From Endozoicomonas numazuensis (GTDB lineage Bacteria; Pseudomonadota; Gammaproteobacteria; Pseudomonadales; Endozoicomonadaceae), in the NCBI RefSeq assembly GCF_000722635.1, contig NZ_JOKH01000001.1:289845-353844 (forward strand): a stretch of 64,000 nucleotides of DNA, read 5' to 3'. The position numbers and the translations under genes were made by a program. The stretch's first letter is position 1. Each line of letters opens with the position of its first letter. The notes under the pieces were generated by a model. It was given only the letters and a program-made list of their open reading frames with translations, had not been told where the DNA came from and did not search any database. Positions 43,401 through 53,497 of this stretch are shown here, one piece after another.

Positions 43401-44306
43401 TGAAAGCCGGGTTGAAACTGAAGCTTCTGGCAACTGTTGCTGATCTTTTTGATACACAATAGAGGGCAGACTCAAATCCCCCTGCAACAACCATTGCCCA
43501 TCCAGATACTCCCACTCCGTATCAAGATTTAGCTCAGCGGTCTTCAACTCAGCCGGACATTGCGTAAAGAGTGCGCACCAGGGAGCCAGATCCAGTGCAT
43601 CGGCTGTGACCAGCCCTGACCAGGCCATATCATTTCTTTCAATCCCTTTACCCAAAGCCTTGAACTCCAAAGCCCCTTTCTGTGTCACAACCCGGGTCTG
43701 AAGGTGCTTGAGGGATGATTCTTCAACAATAGAAAAATAACGGGTATCCAGAATCAGTGGTTCACTGCCAAAAGGCTGCATGGTGAAGGAAAAGTTGGTG
43801 ACATCGATGTACTCCTGAAGCTGCAGTAGTTGCAGAACTTTCTTCAGATTAAAGCTCTTACCTTCGTCACGGATGTATTGAATGCCTCTGAGCGACCAAA
43901 CACCATCGCTGTCACTTTCAACAGCCAGAGTGACGCCATCAGCTTCCAGATAGGAAAAGACCGGAGCCCAGTTCAACAGACTGGCTTTCATATCCAATTC
44001 AAGATCGAGACGGTGGATAGCAAAGCCAGGAGCCTCAGAAGTATTCCCCTGAAGTTTCAGCCCCTCGATGTTGACCGTAGGCCTGCCTCCGCCCCAACTG
44101 GCATCCAGCTGATCGACTGCAAAAGAGGTGTCCAGTTTGTCGTTTAGATACTCAACCAGATGGTCATGAAACAAAGGCAGGGAGCCGATAAAGATACGGA
44201 TCCCTGCCACCAGTAAAACAATGAATAGAAGTGCCGCCATGGTCAGGCGGAAACTCCATAAAGCGGTAGACTTGAGGTAAGTTACCAGCCTTGAATCGGA
44301 CCTCAT
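40410..44306 (-). CDS. yhdP: YhdP, AsmA-like envelope lipid-transport protein
   Basis: This very large inner-membrane-anchored periplasmic protein (about 1,298 aa) has one N-terminal helix (LTMAALLFIVLLVAGIRIFI) and a long beta-taco of repeated DUF3971/AsmA-type strands. It implements high-flux phospholipid transfer to the outer membrane together with TamB and YdbH. The C-terminal part (ALTRRLRLDFSDLYKKGISF, DRLDGVVRFDEGIITFDQPL) is the conserved AsmA-like tail. Start ATG 44306 is chosen because the 21 residues ahead of it are encoded by a MITE and by unrelated spacer. It lies between rng and tldD as in E. coli. Confidence 0.92.
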   Translation of the reverse strand: MRSDSRLVTYLKSTALWSFRLTMAALLFIVLLVAGIRIFIGSLPLFHDHLVEYLNDKLDTSFAVDQLDASWGGGRPTVNIEGLKLQGNTSEAPGFAIHRLDLELDMKASLLNWAPVFSYLEADGVTLAVESDSDGVWSLRGIQYIRDEGKSFNLKKVLQLLQLQEYIDVTNFSFTMQPFGSEPLILDTRYFSIVEESSLKHLQTRVVTQKGALEFKALGKGIERNDMAWSGLVTADALDLAPWCALFTQCPAELKTAELNLDTEWEYLDGQWLLQGDLSLPSIVYQKDQQQLPEASVSTRLSLSSDYLIGSTEWKLGLQDLRLTSGEHAFDLNVKLHSTRGNEPFYTTSVDSIDLAALKAFLVSTQLMPELADELFTILNPAGELNELSARFYPRKPLREQLDLSAKLNAVSVDAWEGAPSASNVNGRLEMGTLSGHFDLDTENFNLGLTKLFRDVWHFDKAKARLSWDVLDKENLYQLSSNDITVKAPEGDLSGNLRLDIPLDGKQPIVMDLNVGMKNGDARYASKYLPSKLPTLSKELVEWLDTSIKGAVVNEGRFTYDGSLEETDDPDDVKWGLYFDVDKARLDYHSDWPEVYDAQGQIWVDNDNIKIDIESARSLNAKLSNVEAILALGKDEDLDLKIYGQVSATGQDLEKLLTETPIDQELKGEAKKWTLRGDLDGSIQLSIPLEHALDTSVDVSIETSGAYFGIDAADIQIEDIQGDLNFSTETGLSAEKVKGRFLGESVEASIYTDVTDKTQPKVYFNWEGVASSEALQQWLQLDALSFLEGASQYKGELILGEKPADVQLKVTSNLQGMEVELPAPLKIAENQTAPFELRFNQYANHDELDILLAGTGQARIRFGEGFKYESAVVLLGSEGSLPEMKSGQIVVSGQIPELDLTPWKQQFEGQPGDETEKTLVRQVEVQQLKVDQLLFEKEILNDLVFNLSHEPKGTLLAVSSDKVDGSLMIPKGQQPYQLNLKKLYFSGSQVDEQVIEPREDVLKHIIPAELPNADIFIESLKLGDRSLGSVSFGLRPFPNGKRIENLKVDLEKMGLSGDLDWTYINGQHRTSFNERLTGSGIQALQEALGVSPFVSAKKTTVEGVLAWDGSPLDINMGSLTGSIRLKLESGTLQKLEGGAGALKLFGILNMEALTRRLRLDFSDLYKKGISFDRLDGVVRFDEGIITFDQPLEISGPSSDFKLDGHVDTVSEKMDMSLVVTLPVSSNLPILSVLLGTAPQVAGLIYLADMLVGKQVDQLASIRYRIKGSFDNPEVTLDQLFSSKARKPDQTEIPKRKKP

Positions 44307-44354
44307 GAAGTACCAGGCCACCTGTTTTTCATTAACGCTTTCCTTATTGTGGAG

Positions 44355-44522
44355 ACAGGAGCCTGCCAAAGAAGAATGCTATGACATAAAATTCAGTAGA
44401 ACGAGGCCATTTTTTCGATGTATTTGTGCGAATATTGGACCTATTCAATCAAATTCATCGAAAAAAGGGGCTGTTCTTTCTGGATTTTAGGCCGACCTGT
44501 CTATTCTCGGTCAGGCTCCTAG
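44355..44522 (-). repeat. 168-bp palindromic MITE, copy 4, ends rng
   Basis: It is in inverted orientation relative to copy 1. The left terminus is degenerate (ACAGGAGCCTGCC) and the right is GTCAGGCTCCTAG. The central stem is TTCGATGTATTTG / CAAATTCATCGAA with a single mismatch. The TAG stop codon of rng is read out of its terminal CTAG, and the annotated upstream end of yhdP also overlaps it. Confidence 0.88.
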
Positions 44523-45991
44523 ACCAGCACCACATCAAATTGCTCCTGGCTGTAAATAGGCTCAACCTGGAAACGAATCGGTTTTTGAATAAACTCTTCG
44601 AGGTCAGCTACGTTACTGGATTCTTCATCCAGCAAACGGTCCACTACCTGTTCTGATGCCAGAACGGTATAGCTTTGACTGTCATAAGCACGAACCGCTC
44701 GAAGAATCTCTCTGAATATTTCATAGCACACAGTTTCTGCCGTTTTTAGTGTGCCACGACCATCACAGGTTGGACAGGGTTCGCAGAGTACATTTTCCAA
44801 CGACTCCCGTGTCCTTTTGCGGGTCATTTCTACCAACCCCAGGTCACTGACTCCGGTAATATTGGTTTTAGCGTGATCTTTTTCCAGCGACTTTTCATAG
44901 GTTCTAAGTACCTGACGCTGGTGTTCGGAATCTTCCATATCAATAAAATCAATGATAATGATTCCACCCAGATTCCTGAGTCGTAATTGTCGGGCTATAG
45001 CGACAGAAGCTTCCAGATTCGTCTTGAAGATGGTTTCTTCAAGATTACGATGCCCAACAAACGCACCGGTATTCACATCAATGGTGGTCATGGCCTCAGT
45101 CTGGTCAATAATCAGGTAACCACCGGATTTGAGTTGAACCTTACGACTGAGCGCCTTGTTGATTTCATCTTCCACACCGAACAGATCAAAAATAGGCCGT
45201 TCGCCAGGGTAGTACTCAACCCGGCCATCCACCTGGGGGACCAGCTTTTTAACAAACTTGGATACTTTATTGAAGGTTTCCCTGGAATCAATACGGATTT
45301 TTTCGATATCAGGATCAACCAGGTCACGCATGGTTCTCAGATGCAGCGGTAAATCTTCATAAATAGTGGACGGAGCAGTACTTTCCTTGACCGTTTCTTC
45401 AATGGTTTGCCACAACCTTCTCAGGAACAGAATGTCAGCCTTTACTTCAGCTTCGGTAATACCTTCAGCGGCCGTTCTGAGAATAAAACCACCCTTCTCG
45501 TCCTCTCCGTCGTCTTTCATTCCTTCTTCAACCAGCTTTCTGAGACGCTCACGTTCTTCTGCATCTTCAATACGCAGTGAAATACCCACATGATTATTGT
45601 GAGGCATGAGAACCAGATAGCGAGCAGGTATAGAGATGTGAGTGGTCAACCGGGCACCCTTTGTTCCCAAAGGATCTTTGGTGACCTGAACAACCAGCGA
45701 CTGACCTTCATGAACCAGCTCTACAATAGGTCGCTCTGACTGGACGACACTGTCTTTATCATTGCGGGGAGCAATTTCACTGGCATGAATAAAAGCAGCC
45801 CTTTCGAGACCGATATCAACAAAGGCCGCCTGCATTCCGGGTAATACCCGAACCACTTTTCCTTTGTAGATGTTACCGACAATGCCTCGACTGCAGGCTC
45901 TTTCAATATAAATTTCCTGAAGTACCCCATTCTCAACCAGCGCCACGCGTGATTCCATTGGCGTGATATTCATCAGAATCTCTTCACTCAT
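44519..45991 (-). CDS. rng: Ribonuclease G
   Basis: This RNase E/G endonuclease matures the 5' end of 16S rRNA and cuts AU-rich mRNAs. Landmarks are the S1 domain start GIVGNIYKGKVVRVLPGMQA, FVDIGLERAAFIHASEI, the DNase I-like active region TTIDVNTGAFVGHRNLEETI with IIDFIDMED (catalytic Asp residues), and the zinc-link CEPCPTCDGRGTLKT. It is 490 aa. The last few codons and the stop lie inside a MITE terminus, so the extreme C-terminus (EQFDVVLV) may have been reshaped by the insertion. Neighbours maf upstream and yhdP downstream match E. coli. Confidence 0.95.
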   Translation of the reverse strand: MSEEILMNITPMESRVALVENGVLQEIYIERACSRGIVGNIYKGKVVRVLPGMQAAFVDIGLERAAFIHASEIAPRNDKDSVVQSERPIVELVHEGQSLVVQVTKDPLGTKGARLTTHISIPARYLVLMPHNNHVGISLRIEDAEERERLRKLVEEGMKDDGEDEKGGFILRTAAEGITEAEVKADILFLRRLWQTIEETVKESTAPSTIYEDLPLHLRTMRDLVDPDIEKIRIDSRETFNKVSKFVKKLVPQVDGRVEYYPGERPIFDLFGVEDEINKALSRKVQLKSGGYLIIDQTEAMTTIDVNTGAFVGHRNLEETIFKTNLEASVAIARQLRLRNLGGIIIIDFIDMEDSEHQRQVLRTYEKSLEKDHAKTNITGVSDLGLVEMTRKRTRESLENVLCEPCPTCDGRGTLKTAETVCYEIFREILRAVRAYDSQSYTVLASEQVVDRLLDEESSNVADLEEFIQKPIRFQVEPIYSQEQFDVVLV

Positions 45992-46202
45992 TCCCTTCCC
46001 CTTGAACTGGTCAGGTGATCAGGAAACTGTACAGATGCCCGCCGGACTCATGCTACCGAGCACTAACCCGCCAAACTCTTCATTACCCTGGCCTGCCAGA
46101 AAAACAAAAATACAAACTAAATACCTGAAAAATTTATGTCAGACCTTCTTAAAATCGCCTGACAGGGAAACCGTACTTAACAGTTTCCCGGGATTCTTAC
46201 AT

Positions 46203-46805
46203 TTAATCAGTTTCACACTGACTGGGAGGCCAGGGATTGATACCCAGGTTCTGAAGCAAGTCTGCGGTCTCCTTAACGGGCAGCCCTACCACACCGGTAT
46301 AGCTACCTGTCATATTTTCTACCAGAATAGCGCCTTTTCCCTGGATGCCGTAAGACCCGGCTTTATCCATAGGCTCACCGGTGGCAACGTAGGCCTCAGC
46401 TACCTTCCGGTCAAAAGCAATCATTTGCACTATTGTTCTGGATACTTTCACCGACAGATCAATACCATCAGTAACCGCAACTGCTGTGAACACCTCATGG
46501 CTGTTCCCACTTAATGACAACAGCATATCACAGGCTTGCTGCTCATTTTTGGGTTTACCGAGTATTTTCATTCCCAAAATTACGGAAGTATCCGCAGCCA
46601 GCACGGGCTTGGGCGGTAATCGATCCAGCGCAAGTTGATGCCAGCCTGCTCGCGCTTTTTCTTCAGCCATTCGAGTGACATAAGCTTCAGGTGCTTCGTC
46701 CGGCCATGGCGTTTCATCAATCTCCGAATGTATCTGCTGAAAAGCAACACCTATCTGCTGAAGAAGTTCCTTTCTGCGAGGTGACTGGGAAGCCAGATAA
46801 ATCAT
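46203..46805 (-). CDS. maf: Maf-family nucleotide pyrophosphatase (YhdE)
   Basis: This house-cleaning enzyme hydrolyses dTTP/UTP or modified nucleotides to monophosphates. The Maf signature ASQSPRRKELL opens the protein. IDETPWPDEAPEAYVTRMAEEKA, PVLAADTSVILGMKILGKPK and DKAGSYGIQGKGAILVENMT follow. It is 200 aa, the normal size. It is upstream of rng on the same strand, as in E. coli; the 211 bp between them hold no gene. Confidence 0.94.
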   Translation of the reverse strand: MIYLASQSPRRKELLQQIGVAFQQIHSEIDETPWPDEAPEAYVTRMAEEKARAGWHQLALDRLPPKPVLAADTSVILGMKILGKPKNEQQACDMLLSLSGNSHEVFTAVAVTDGIDLSVKVSRTIVQMIAFDRKVAEAYVATGEPMDKAGSYGIQGKGAILVENMTGSYTGVVGLPVKETADLLQNLGINPWPPSQCETD

Positions 46806-47118
46806 TTAAAAACAACTCCTTGATTCTTTGCCTCAGACATCAAAGCGTGCCTGCGGCTTAAGCTGGGATAACGCAGAAAGTTACAGCCAGTACACTGACT
46901 GTCGAAAACATTAGTACATGAATTTAAACAGGACGTCACTGTCCACAAATCAGCCGTCATAGCCAGCAATACAGATGAGTCAGCACTATGTCATAGCTAT
47001 GAAATCTGAGAGGGCTGTACATTCAGAATAAAGTGTACCGAGGCCTGAGTTAAAGCAAAAGACTCAGAGTGTGCTGGCTCTCACAGACTGACGGTAGACA
47101 GACGCATCAGGGATGAAT
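46806..47118. other. Divergent intergenic region, maf / EEP gene
   Basis: About 310 bp lie between the maf start (minus) and the secreted EEP gene (plus). I see no repeat family or clear terminator. AGTACACTGACTGTC and GACTGACGGTAGACAGACG are suggestive short inverted pieces only. Both promoters must lie here but no consensus pair is convincing. Confidence 0.4.
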
Positions 47119-47982
47119 ATGAAAACTCTAATACCACTACTGGCAGCCTGGTTAATAATGACCAGCCTGTCAGGGCAAACGGAAGTCATACCCGGCGGCC
47201 AGTTCAGCGTTGTCACCTATAACGTTGCAGGTCTGCCAAGCTGGATTAACGACCTCGATACCGATCGCTTTGACCCTATGGGCGAGAAGCTGAATGCGTT
47301 CGATATTGTGCTGGTGCAGGAAGATTTCTGGTATCACGACCTGCTCACTGCAAATATGGATTTCCCGTACATGAGCCCCCCTAAAATTAACACTTGGGGT
47401 GAGTGGTTATGGCTGTACCTGGTGAATGATGGCCTGAACCGGTTTTCACGATTCCCCATGTCCGAAGTCAAGAGACACCCCTGGGACAGCTGTCATGATT
47501 ATAACGTGTCAGGAGGCAATGGCAGCGACTGCTTTGCCCGCAAAGGCTTTTCCTTCGCTTCTCACACTCTGACGGCTGAAAATGGTGAGGAGGTGAGACT
47601 GGATATCTATAACCTTCATATGGAATCGTCTCATACAGACGAAGGCAACCTGATTCGAGCCGCGCAAGTAGAGATATTGGCAGAAGAAATGCAAAAATTG
47701 TCCGGAGATAACGCGGTCATTCTGGTAGGAGATTTCAACTTCAGCAAAGGAAGAATGCCGGGACTTTACCAAAAGCTGATAGAGGCAACAGAGTTAACCG
47801 ACGCCTTTACCGCCCTGAGAAAAACAGACAAGTGGACGGTAGACCGAATTTTTTTCCGCAGCAGCAAGCAGTTGAAGCTGACACCGGTGAAAGCTCAGAC
47901 ATTGCGCTTTAACGAGAACGGCATGACCTTGTCTGACCATTCACCCAAAATGGTTCAGTTCAACTGGCGGCTGGAAGAGTGA
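47119..47982 (+). CDS. Secreted endonuclease/exonuclease/phosphatase-fold (sphingomyelinase-like) enzyme
   Basis: The 287-aa precursor has a signal peptide (LIPLLAAWLIMTSLSGQTE). The EEP fold is marked by SVVTYNVAGLPSW (Asn), LVQEDFWYH (Glu), YNLHMESS (His), VGDFNFSKG (Asp-x-Asn) and the C-terminal SDHSP (Asp-His), the full metal and catalytic set. Secreted EEP proteins of this size include bacterial sphingomyelinases C and DNases; the exact substrate is not decidable. Starting at ATG 47119 gives SD AGGG at good spacing. It is the only plus-strand gene inside the mre-maf-rng block, so it looks inserted there. Confidence 0.82.
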   Translation: MKTLIPLLAAWLIMTSLSGQTEVIPGGQFSVVTYNVAGLPSWINDLDTDRFDPMGEKLNAFDIVLVQEDFWYHDLLTANMDFPYMSPPKINTWGEWLWLYLVNDGLNRFSRFPMSEVKRHPWDSCHDYNVSGGNGSDCFARKGFSFASHTLTAENGEEVRLDIYNLHMESSHTDEGNLIRAAQVEILAEEMQKLSGDNAVILVGDFNFSKGRMPGLYQKLIEATELTDAFTALRKTDKWTVDRIFFRSSKQLKLTPVKAQTLRFNENGMTLSDHSPKMVQFNWRLEE

Positions 47983-48002
47983 GCATCTGACCTGATACTG
48001 AA

Positions 48003-48491
48003 TCAGGTCACCCGAAAATCACGCCTCAAAGAACTTAAAATAATGGACACCCACGGCCAGAATGCAGCACTGGTGAGCGCGGGCGCAAGATACCAGAGTG
48101 TTGGCGGTGTTCTACCTAAAGCACTTCGAATCCAAAGATTGAGCAGCTGATAAAAACCAACGATCACAAACACCATGAAGGCCTGCTGCCACCATGGAAA
48201 CATTCTCAGGCGACGGTGCAGACCCAGCACAATAACTGCCACCAGCAATAACCCCATGGAATTCTGGCCAAACGTTGTTCCCAATACAACGTCCATCAGC
48301 AAACCTGTGAAGAAGGCAAAAAACAATCCGAACCGCTCTGGCAGAGCCATCACCCAATAAAGCACAACCATCGCGACCCATGAAGGTCTGGCAATGGATA
48401 TCCAGGCAGGCAGAGGCACAATACTGAGCAAGAAAGCGCCCAGCAGAGAGAACCAGACAACCCAGTGAGCATTGGCTTTTTGAATACTCAT
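48003..48491 (-). CDS. mreD: Rod-shape protein MreD
   Basis: This is an integral membrane component of the elongasome: 162 aa with five to six helices (WFSLLGAFLLSIVPLPAWIS, FGLFFAFFTGLLMDVVLG, AFMVFVIVGFYQLLNLWI). The TGLLMDVVLGTTFGQNSMGL stretch is typical. Its ATG overlaps the mreC stop by 4 bp (48488-48491), so the two are translationally coupled. It is the last gene of the mreBCD set. Confidence 0.93.
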   Translation of the reverse strand: MSIQKANAHWVVWFSLLGAFLLSIVPLPAWISIARPSWVAMVVLYWVMALPERFGLFFAFFTGLLMDVVLGTTFGQNSMGLLLVAVIVLGLHRRLRMFPWWQQAFMVFVIVGFYQLLNLWIRSALGRTPPTLWYLAPALTSAAFWPWVSIILSSLRRDFRVT

Positions 48492-49393
48492 AAGCCCTCC
48501 TCCTGGTTCAGTTCCGGAGCCTCTTCCGGATCTATTTCTTCATCGGAACGAAATACCAGCAACACAAAACGGGTCCTGTTTACTTCAGCCATCAGCTGGA
48601 CCTCTATCTTGGCAAAAGCCTCTCCTGGTGTGTGTACTATTTTCCTGACTTTCCCCAAGGGATAGCCCACCGGATAAATTTGCCCAAGACCGGAACTGGT
48701 TAGCAGGTCGCCTTCCCGTATATCCACAGTATCGGGTATGTGCACTAGCTCCATGGAGTCTTTGCTACCCGTGCCTACTGCTATCGCACGATAACCACTG
48801 CGATTAACCTGAACCGGTACACGACTGGCCGTATCTGTCACCAGCATCACTTTGCTGCTCACAGGGTTAACAGCGACCACCTGCCCCATGACTCCATGAG
48901 CATCAACAATGGCCTGTCCTCTGAAGACACCGTCTGAGGAACCTTTATTAATAGTGACAATATGAGCGTAAGGATCTGGATCAACACCGATGATTTCGGC
49001 CACCAGAACTTGTTCATCCACCAGTTCAGATGAATTCAATAATTCCTTGAGACGCAGGTTTTGAGCAGTCAGCGATGCCAGTTTTTGAACTTTTTGTTCC
49101 AGAATAAGGTTGCGAGCTTTCAACCGTGTGTTTTCCTCAAGCAACTCACTGCGAGAAGTCACTAATTCGTCGGCGGTACTGAACGCTCTGGAAGGTAAGT
49201 CAGATATCCACTGCAACGGAGTCACCACCATCGTCAACCAGGAACGGGCAGTAGAAAGGTAATGGTAGCGGTGATCAACAAACAGCAACGCAATACAAAT
49301 AAGCAGCAAAAAAACAAAGCGTGTTGCCAAAGACTGTTGCTGGCTAAATATCGGTTTAATGGCTGGCTCCTGTGATTTGCACGGAGAACTCAC
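48488..49393 (-). CDS. mreC: Rod-shape protein MreC
   Basis: This bitopic inner-membrane protein links MreB filaments to PBP2/RodA. The 301-aa protein has one helix (FVFLLLICIALLFVDHRYHY), a coiled coil (ELLEENTRLKARNLILEQKV) and two beta-barrel subdomains with GQAIVDAHGVMGQVVAVNP, DTASRVPVQVNRSGYRAIAV and GDLLTSSGLGQIYPVGYPLG. It lies 315 bp from mreB, in the usual order. Confidence 0.94.
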   Translation of the reverse strand: MSSPCKSQEPAIKPIFSQQQSLATRFVFLLLICIALLFVDHRYHYLSTARSWLTMVVTPLQWISDLPSRAFSTADELVTSRSELLEENTRLKARNLILEQKVQKLASLTAQNLRLKELLNSSELVDEQVLVAEIIGVDPDPYAHIVTINKGSSDGVFRGQAIVDAHGVMGQVVAVNPVSSKVMLVTDTASRVPVQVNRSGYRAIAVGTGSKDSMELVHIPDTVDIREGDLLTSSGLGQIYPVGYPLGKVRKIVHTPGEAFAKIEVQLMAEVNRTRFVLLVFRSDEEIDPEEAPELNQEEGL

Positions 49394-49708
49394 TTTTTTA
49401 ATTTTACAATGAAAATGCCGTTTTCCTGAGCGCCAAAAAGATTACCATGGCTCACTTCAGCGGTATTTCCGGCTCATGTCTGCTTAGAACAGTATCCGCA
49501 GCAACCGCTCCCAGCTATGAAAACAAACAAAGGGGATTCGTGCGATAGATGACTGACCATCACTATTAAAACATACTCAGCCCGGAGCGGAAGTAACAAT
49601 GGGCTGTTAATCTTCAGACAGGATCAAAACACAGGCTTTACTTATAACAACAGGCCAGACGGAAACCGCTTGGCCTGCTATGTAATCGCTATGGCAATCC
49701 ATTAACTA
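49394..49708. other. mreB-mreC intergenic region with hairpin
   Basis: This 315-bp gap has no gene. A hairpin CAGGCCA (49651-49657) / TGGCCTG (49671-49677) lies about 30 bp after the mreB stop. Read on the minus strand it is followed by TTGTTATAAG, a moderate terminator or attenuator. This could lower mreCD expression relative to mreB. Confidence 0.5.
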
Positions 49709-51096
<1,388 letters not shown>

Positions 51097-53433
51097 TTAC
51101 GTGCCAACAGCAATGGTTTCTTTATCACAAAACTTTTCTATAACCACCGGTATCGACTTGGAGGTAGGTGTATCACTGTACTCTCCTACACTCTCCAAAG
51201 GAACCAACGGATTGGTCTCAGGATAGTACGCCGCTATATTCCCCCGGGGAATGTCATATTCCACCAGTACAAAGTCATCAACCTGACGTGTCACCTGATC
51301 CGGCCAGAGTGAGCGAATGGAAATTCGATCTTCATTCTCCATACCCAGATCGCGAATATCAGCTGCAGACATCATCAGAACCCTTCTCTGACCATAAACT
51401 CCACGGTACCGGTCATCCATTCCATAAATCGTGGTGTTGTATTGATCATGAGATCGCAACGTCTGCAATACAAATACCGGTTGATCGGTCAGCTCAGTCA
51501 CTGAAGCCGGAATAATAGACTCCGGCAGTGGGCTGGAAAACAAAACGGCTTTTCCTTCTGCTGTATTCCAGACCAGATCCCGGGCGGCATTCCCAAGATA
51601 AAACCCACCGGGTTGACCAAGGCGTTCATTAAAGTCAGTAAATCCGGGAATGACTTTCTCGATCAGATTCCTTATCTGACCGTAGTCTTTCACCAGCTCC
51701 TGCCAGTCAACAGGGCTTGCCCCCAACGTAGCTTGCGCCATACCAGCCACAATTTCCGGCTCCGACTTCAACAAACGAGAAGCCGGCGCCAGCACACCGC
51801 CCGAGGCGTGTACCATACTGAATGAGTCCTCAACCGTGATGGACTGCCTGCCCGCTTCCTGCAAATCTTCTTCAGTACGGCCCAGACACGGCAGAATCAG
51901 AGACTCCTGCCCCGTAATCAAATGACTACGATTTAATTTAGTCGCAATATTTACAGTCAGAAGACACTGGCTTAATGCTTTTTCTGTCAGCTGGGTGTCC
52001 GGAGTAGCAGCGGCAAAATTTCCGCCCAGACCGATAAACACCTTACTTTGACCTTCCAGCATGGCACGGATGGATTGCACCGTATTATGACCATGTTCTC
52101 TTGGAAACTCCATTCCAAACACCTGATCCATCTTCTGGAGGAACGCTTCAGCAGGCTTTTCATCAATGCCCATGGTGCGATCACCCTGGACATTACTGTG
52201 CCCCCTGACCGGGCAAGCACCTGCTCCAGGCTTACCCATGTTACCTCTGAGCAACAGCAGGTTAGTTATTTCAAAGATGGTGGCAACCGAGTGTCGATGC
52301 TGGGTAATGCCCATAGCCCAGGTACAAATAGCCCGCTCAGCCTGTGTATAAATAGCCGCCGCCTCTTCCAGCTCAGACTGGCTCAGCCCGGACTGTTCAA
52401 CAATAAACTCCCACGATGTGTTATCCACCCGCTCCAGATACTCGTCCAGACCCTTTGTATGAGTGGATAGAAATTCGTCGTCAAATACTGGCTTACCACC
52501 GGATTTTCTGGCCGCCCTGTCTTCAGCCAGCATGGCTTTTACCATACCTCGAACCGCCGCCATATCGCCGCCTTGATTGGGCGTAAGGTACATTCCTGAA
52601 ATTGGGGTTGAGCCATCCGTCAGCATTTCTACCGCATTCTGGGGATTGGTGAATCGCTCCAGCCCACGCTCCTTCAATGGATTAAAGCTGACAATTTTCG
52701 CGCCCCGGCGCGAAGCTTTGTACAGGACATCCAGCATTCTGGGATGGTTGGTTCCAGGATTCTGACCGAAAATAAAGATGGCATCGGCTTTTTCAAAGTC
52801 ATGGATACTGACCGTGCCTTTACCAACACCAATAGCTTGACCTAGCGCCACACCACTGGCTTCGTGGCACATATTGGAACAGTCAGGAAAGTTATTGGTG
52901 CCAAAACTGCGGACAAATAATTGATACAGGAAGGCCGCCTCATTACTGGCACGACCCGAGGTATAAAACTCTGCCTCGTTAGGGTGATCCAGACCGTTGA
53001 GCGTGTTTCCTATCAGTTCAAAAGCGTCTGACCAACTGATGTCTACATAGCGATCACTTTCTCTGTTATAACGCATGGGATGAGTCAGACGCCCCTGATA
53101 CTCAAGAAAGTAATCACTCTGTTCACGAAGCCAGCTAACACTGTGCCGGGAGAAGAAGTCCGGTCCCACTTTTCGTGAAGTTGCTTCCCAGGTAACGGCC
53201 TTCGCACCGTTCTCACAGAAACGAAAGACTTTGTCTTCTCCGTCTTCCCCCCAGGCACAGCCCGGGCAATCAAAGCCATTATCCTGATTAGTTTTCAACA
53301 GGCTACGGATATTCTTAACCGCATTTTCGCTTTTCAGCAGGTGTTTTCCCGTGCTGGCCAGCGCTCCCCAGCCACCAGCAGACCGGGTATAAGGCTTGAG
53401 CTTTTTAGCGCTGTCGGTGTTCCTGTCAGTCAT
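51097..53433 (-). CDS. Formate-dehydrogenase-like molybdopterin oxidoreductase (FdhF/YdeP type)
   Basis: This Mo/W-bisMGD enzyme of about 778 aa belongs to the FdhF/YdeP branch. The N-terminal Fe-S Cys set is reduced: CPGCAWGE and FCENGAK give fewer than four regularly spaced ligands. The cofactor regions FGTNNFPDCSNMCHEASGVA, FGQNPGTNHPRMLDVLY, GNMGKPGAGACPVRGHSNVQ and TLRSHDQYNTTIYGMDDRYR are present. The selenocysteine/Cys ligand position appears as CHEASG, suggesting a Cys/Ser-type active site as in YdeP. No beta or gamma subunit is adjacent. ATG 53433 has GGGAGGAG just upstream. It pairs with fdhD. Confidence 0.87.
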   Translation of the reverse strand: MTDRNTDSAKKLKPYTRSAGGWGALASTGKHLLKSENAVKNIRSLLKTNQDNGFDCPGCAWGEDGEDKVFRFCENGAKAVTWEATSRKVGPDFFSRHSVSWLREQSDYFLEYQGRLTHPMRYNRESDRYVDISWSDAFELIGNTLNGLDHPNEAEFYTSGRASNEAAFLYQLFVRSFGTNNFPDCSNMCHEASGVALGQAIGVGKGTVSIHDFEKADAIFIFGQNPGTNHPRMLDVLYKASRRGAKIVSFNPLKERGLERFTNPQNAVEMLTDGSTPISGMYLTPNQGGDMAAVRGMVKAMLAEDRAARKSGGKPVFDDEFLSTHTKGLDEYLERVDNTSWEFIVEQSGLSQSELEEAAAIYTQAERAICTWAMGITQHRHSVATIFEITNLLLLRGNMGKPGAGACPVRGHSNVQGDRTMGIDEKPAEAFLQKMDQVFGMEFPREHGHNTVQSIRAMLEGQSKVFIGLGGNFAAATPDTQLTEKALSQCLLTVNIATKLNRSHLITGQESLILPCLGRTEEDLQEAGRQSITVEDSFSMVHASGGVLAPASRLLKSEPEIVAGMAQATLGASPVDWQELVKDYGQIRNLIEKVIPGFTDFNERLGQPGGFYLGNAARDLVWNTAEGKAVLFSSPLPESIIPASVTELTDQPVFVLQTLRSHDQYNTTIYGMDDRYRGVYGQRRVLMMSAADIRDLGMENEDRISIRSLWPDQVTRQVDDFVLVEYDIPRGNIAAYYPETNPLVPLESVGEYSDTPTSKSIPVVIEKFCDKETIAVGT

Positions 53434-53445
53434 AAACTCCTCCCT

Positions 53446-53494
53446 GGGAGCCTGACGAAAATGATGCCCGAACATAATATTCAGTAGAACGAGC
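53446..53494 (-). repeat. MITE remnant between fdhD and the molybdoenzyme
   Basis: GGGAGCCTGACGAAAATGAT...CATAATATTCAGTAGAACGAG matches the first half of an inverted 168-bp element (compare 54847 onward). It fills most of the 64-bp gap between the two genes, so an element inserted within the operon has since decayed. Confidence 0.7.
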
Positions 53495-53497
53495 ACT

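Noticed and set aside
49651-49677. Riboswitch or attenuator controlling mreC
   Set aside because: Only a 7-bp stem with a weak T-rich tail is visible and no ligand-binding architecture was found, so it is listed as a hairpin only.
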